From JAHEIJ01 sp040235565 (GTDB taxonomy: Bacteria; Pseudomonadota; Gammaproteobacteria; UBA6429; Thiohalophilaceae): a DNA stretch of 14,516 nucleotides. Below are positions 14,158 to 14,516 of this stretch, in pieces. The notes beneath the pieces are model-generated. The model ran no database searches, was not told the DNA's origin, and saw nothing but the letters and a program-made list of their open reading frames with translations. Location: positions 1 through 14,516 of the forward strand of contig JBECLA010000083.1 of NCBI GenBank assembly GCA_040235565.1, written 5' to 3'. Within the stretch, counting starts at the first letter, position 1. Each line of letters starts with the position of its first letter. Position numbers and translations under genes: made by a program.

Positions 14158-14516
14158 TCAACCTGGTGGTCCTTCCAGCAACGTCACATGAACAGCCATA
14201 CTACTGAAACTGGCCGGCGGCCCAAACTGATGATAAATCGCCACATCCGCGGCATCGCGCCCGCGAGCGACGGCGAGTCGTCCACCGCGCAGTGTGGCTT
14301 CGGAGGGGTCAAACGTATACCAGCGATCACCGACATACGCCTCGAACCAGGCATGCATGTCCATCGGTTCCAGGCCATGAAGAAAACCGACGACCAGGCG
14401 GGCAGGAATGCTAATGCTGCGGCAAAGCGCGATGCCGAGATGGGCAAGATCACGACACACCCCATACCCCTGCCCGTTCACTTCGGCAGCGGATAAGGGA
14501 AAGGCACTGGACTCAG
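14158..14516 (-). CDS. Transglutaminase-like family protein (3' part, start outside window)
   Basis: The reading frame enters from the window edge and ends with TGA at 14160-14158, giving 118 visible residues. The transglutaminase-like catalytic triad is complete: Cys in GYGVCRDLAHL (codon at 14457-14455), His in MDMHAWFEAYV (14355-14353) and Asp in WYTFDPSEA (14310-14308). The segment between them (SIPARLVVGFL) also matches bacterial transglutaminase-like domains, which act as peptidases or amidases on unknown substrates. An internal GTG at 14481 could be read as a start, but the frame and family-like sequence continue upstream of it, so I treat the gene as truncated by the edge. It is co-oriented with the ATPase operon, but a 255-base gap separates them, and no functional link is evident. 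Confidence 0.85.
   Translation of the reverse strand, partial: ESSAFPLSAAEVNGQGYGVCRDLAHLGIALCRSISIPARLVVGFLHGLEPMDMHAWFEAYVGDRWYTFDPSEATLRGGRLAVARGRDAADVAIYHQFGPPASFSSMAVHVTLLEGPPG

Overview
The window is a dense bacterial region in which every supportable gene lies on the minus strand, so biological order runs from high to low coordinates. The gene families (an N-type F-ATPase operon, and phosphoketolase with acetate kinase, transaldolase and glucan phosphorylase) and the moderate base composition suggest a proteobacterium. A free-living gammaproteobacterium with an autotrophic or methylotrophic life style is a reasonable guess, but nothing here fixes the taxon. I see no mobile element, tRNA, rRNA or CRISPR array.

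Layout in transcription order: (1) the 3' part of a transglutaminase-like cysteine protease-fold gene (14516-14158), cut by the window edge. (2) A 255-base intergenic region (14157-13903) holding a long hairpin, a weaker neighbouring hairpin, two short palindromes and a promoter candidate. (3) A tightly packed N-ATPase operon with order atpD-atpC-atpQ-atpB-atpE-atpF-atpA-atpG (13902-7735). Genes overlap or are separated by a few bases, except for 53 bases before atpF. A separate delta gene (atpH) is absent, and the usual atpR is also absent. (4) A 193-base spacer with a promoter candidate that starts inside the atpG stop codon. (5) A carbon-metabolism operon: transaldolase, acetate kinase, phosphoketolase and alpha-glucan phosphorylase (7541-164), with gaps of 35-60 bases. 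(6) A 116-base spacer and the first 15 codons of another co-oriented gene (47-1).

How the genes could work together (inference): the phosphorylase releases glucose-1-phosphate from stored glucan. After isomerisation by enzymes outside the window, phosphoketolase splits fructose-6-phosphate or xylulose-5-phosphate to acetyl-phosphate, and acetate kinase turns that into ATP and acetate. Transaldolase rebalances the erythrose-4-phosphate and other sugar phosphates. The adjacent N-ATPase is a family thought to work mainly as an ATP-driven ion pump, so the locus can be read as a glycogen-to-acetate ATP supply placed beside an ATP consumer that energises the membrane.

The most unusual points are in the ATPase. 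The alpha P-loop has Arg in place of the invariant Lys. The c subunit has Met where sodium-type rings have the helix-1 Gln, and it has lost most of the helix-1 glycine motif. The b subunit carries a delta-like C-terminal domain. atpR is missing. The acetate kinase also departs from the canonical HLGNGAS and RSGDIDP motifs.
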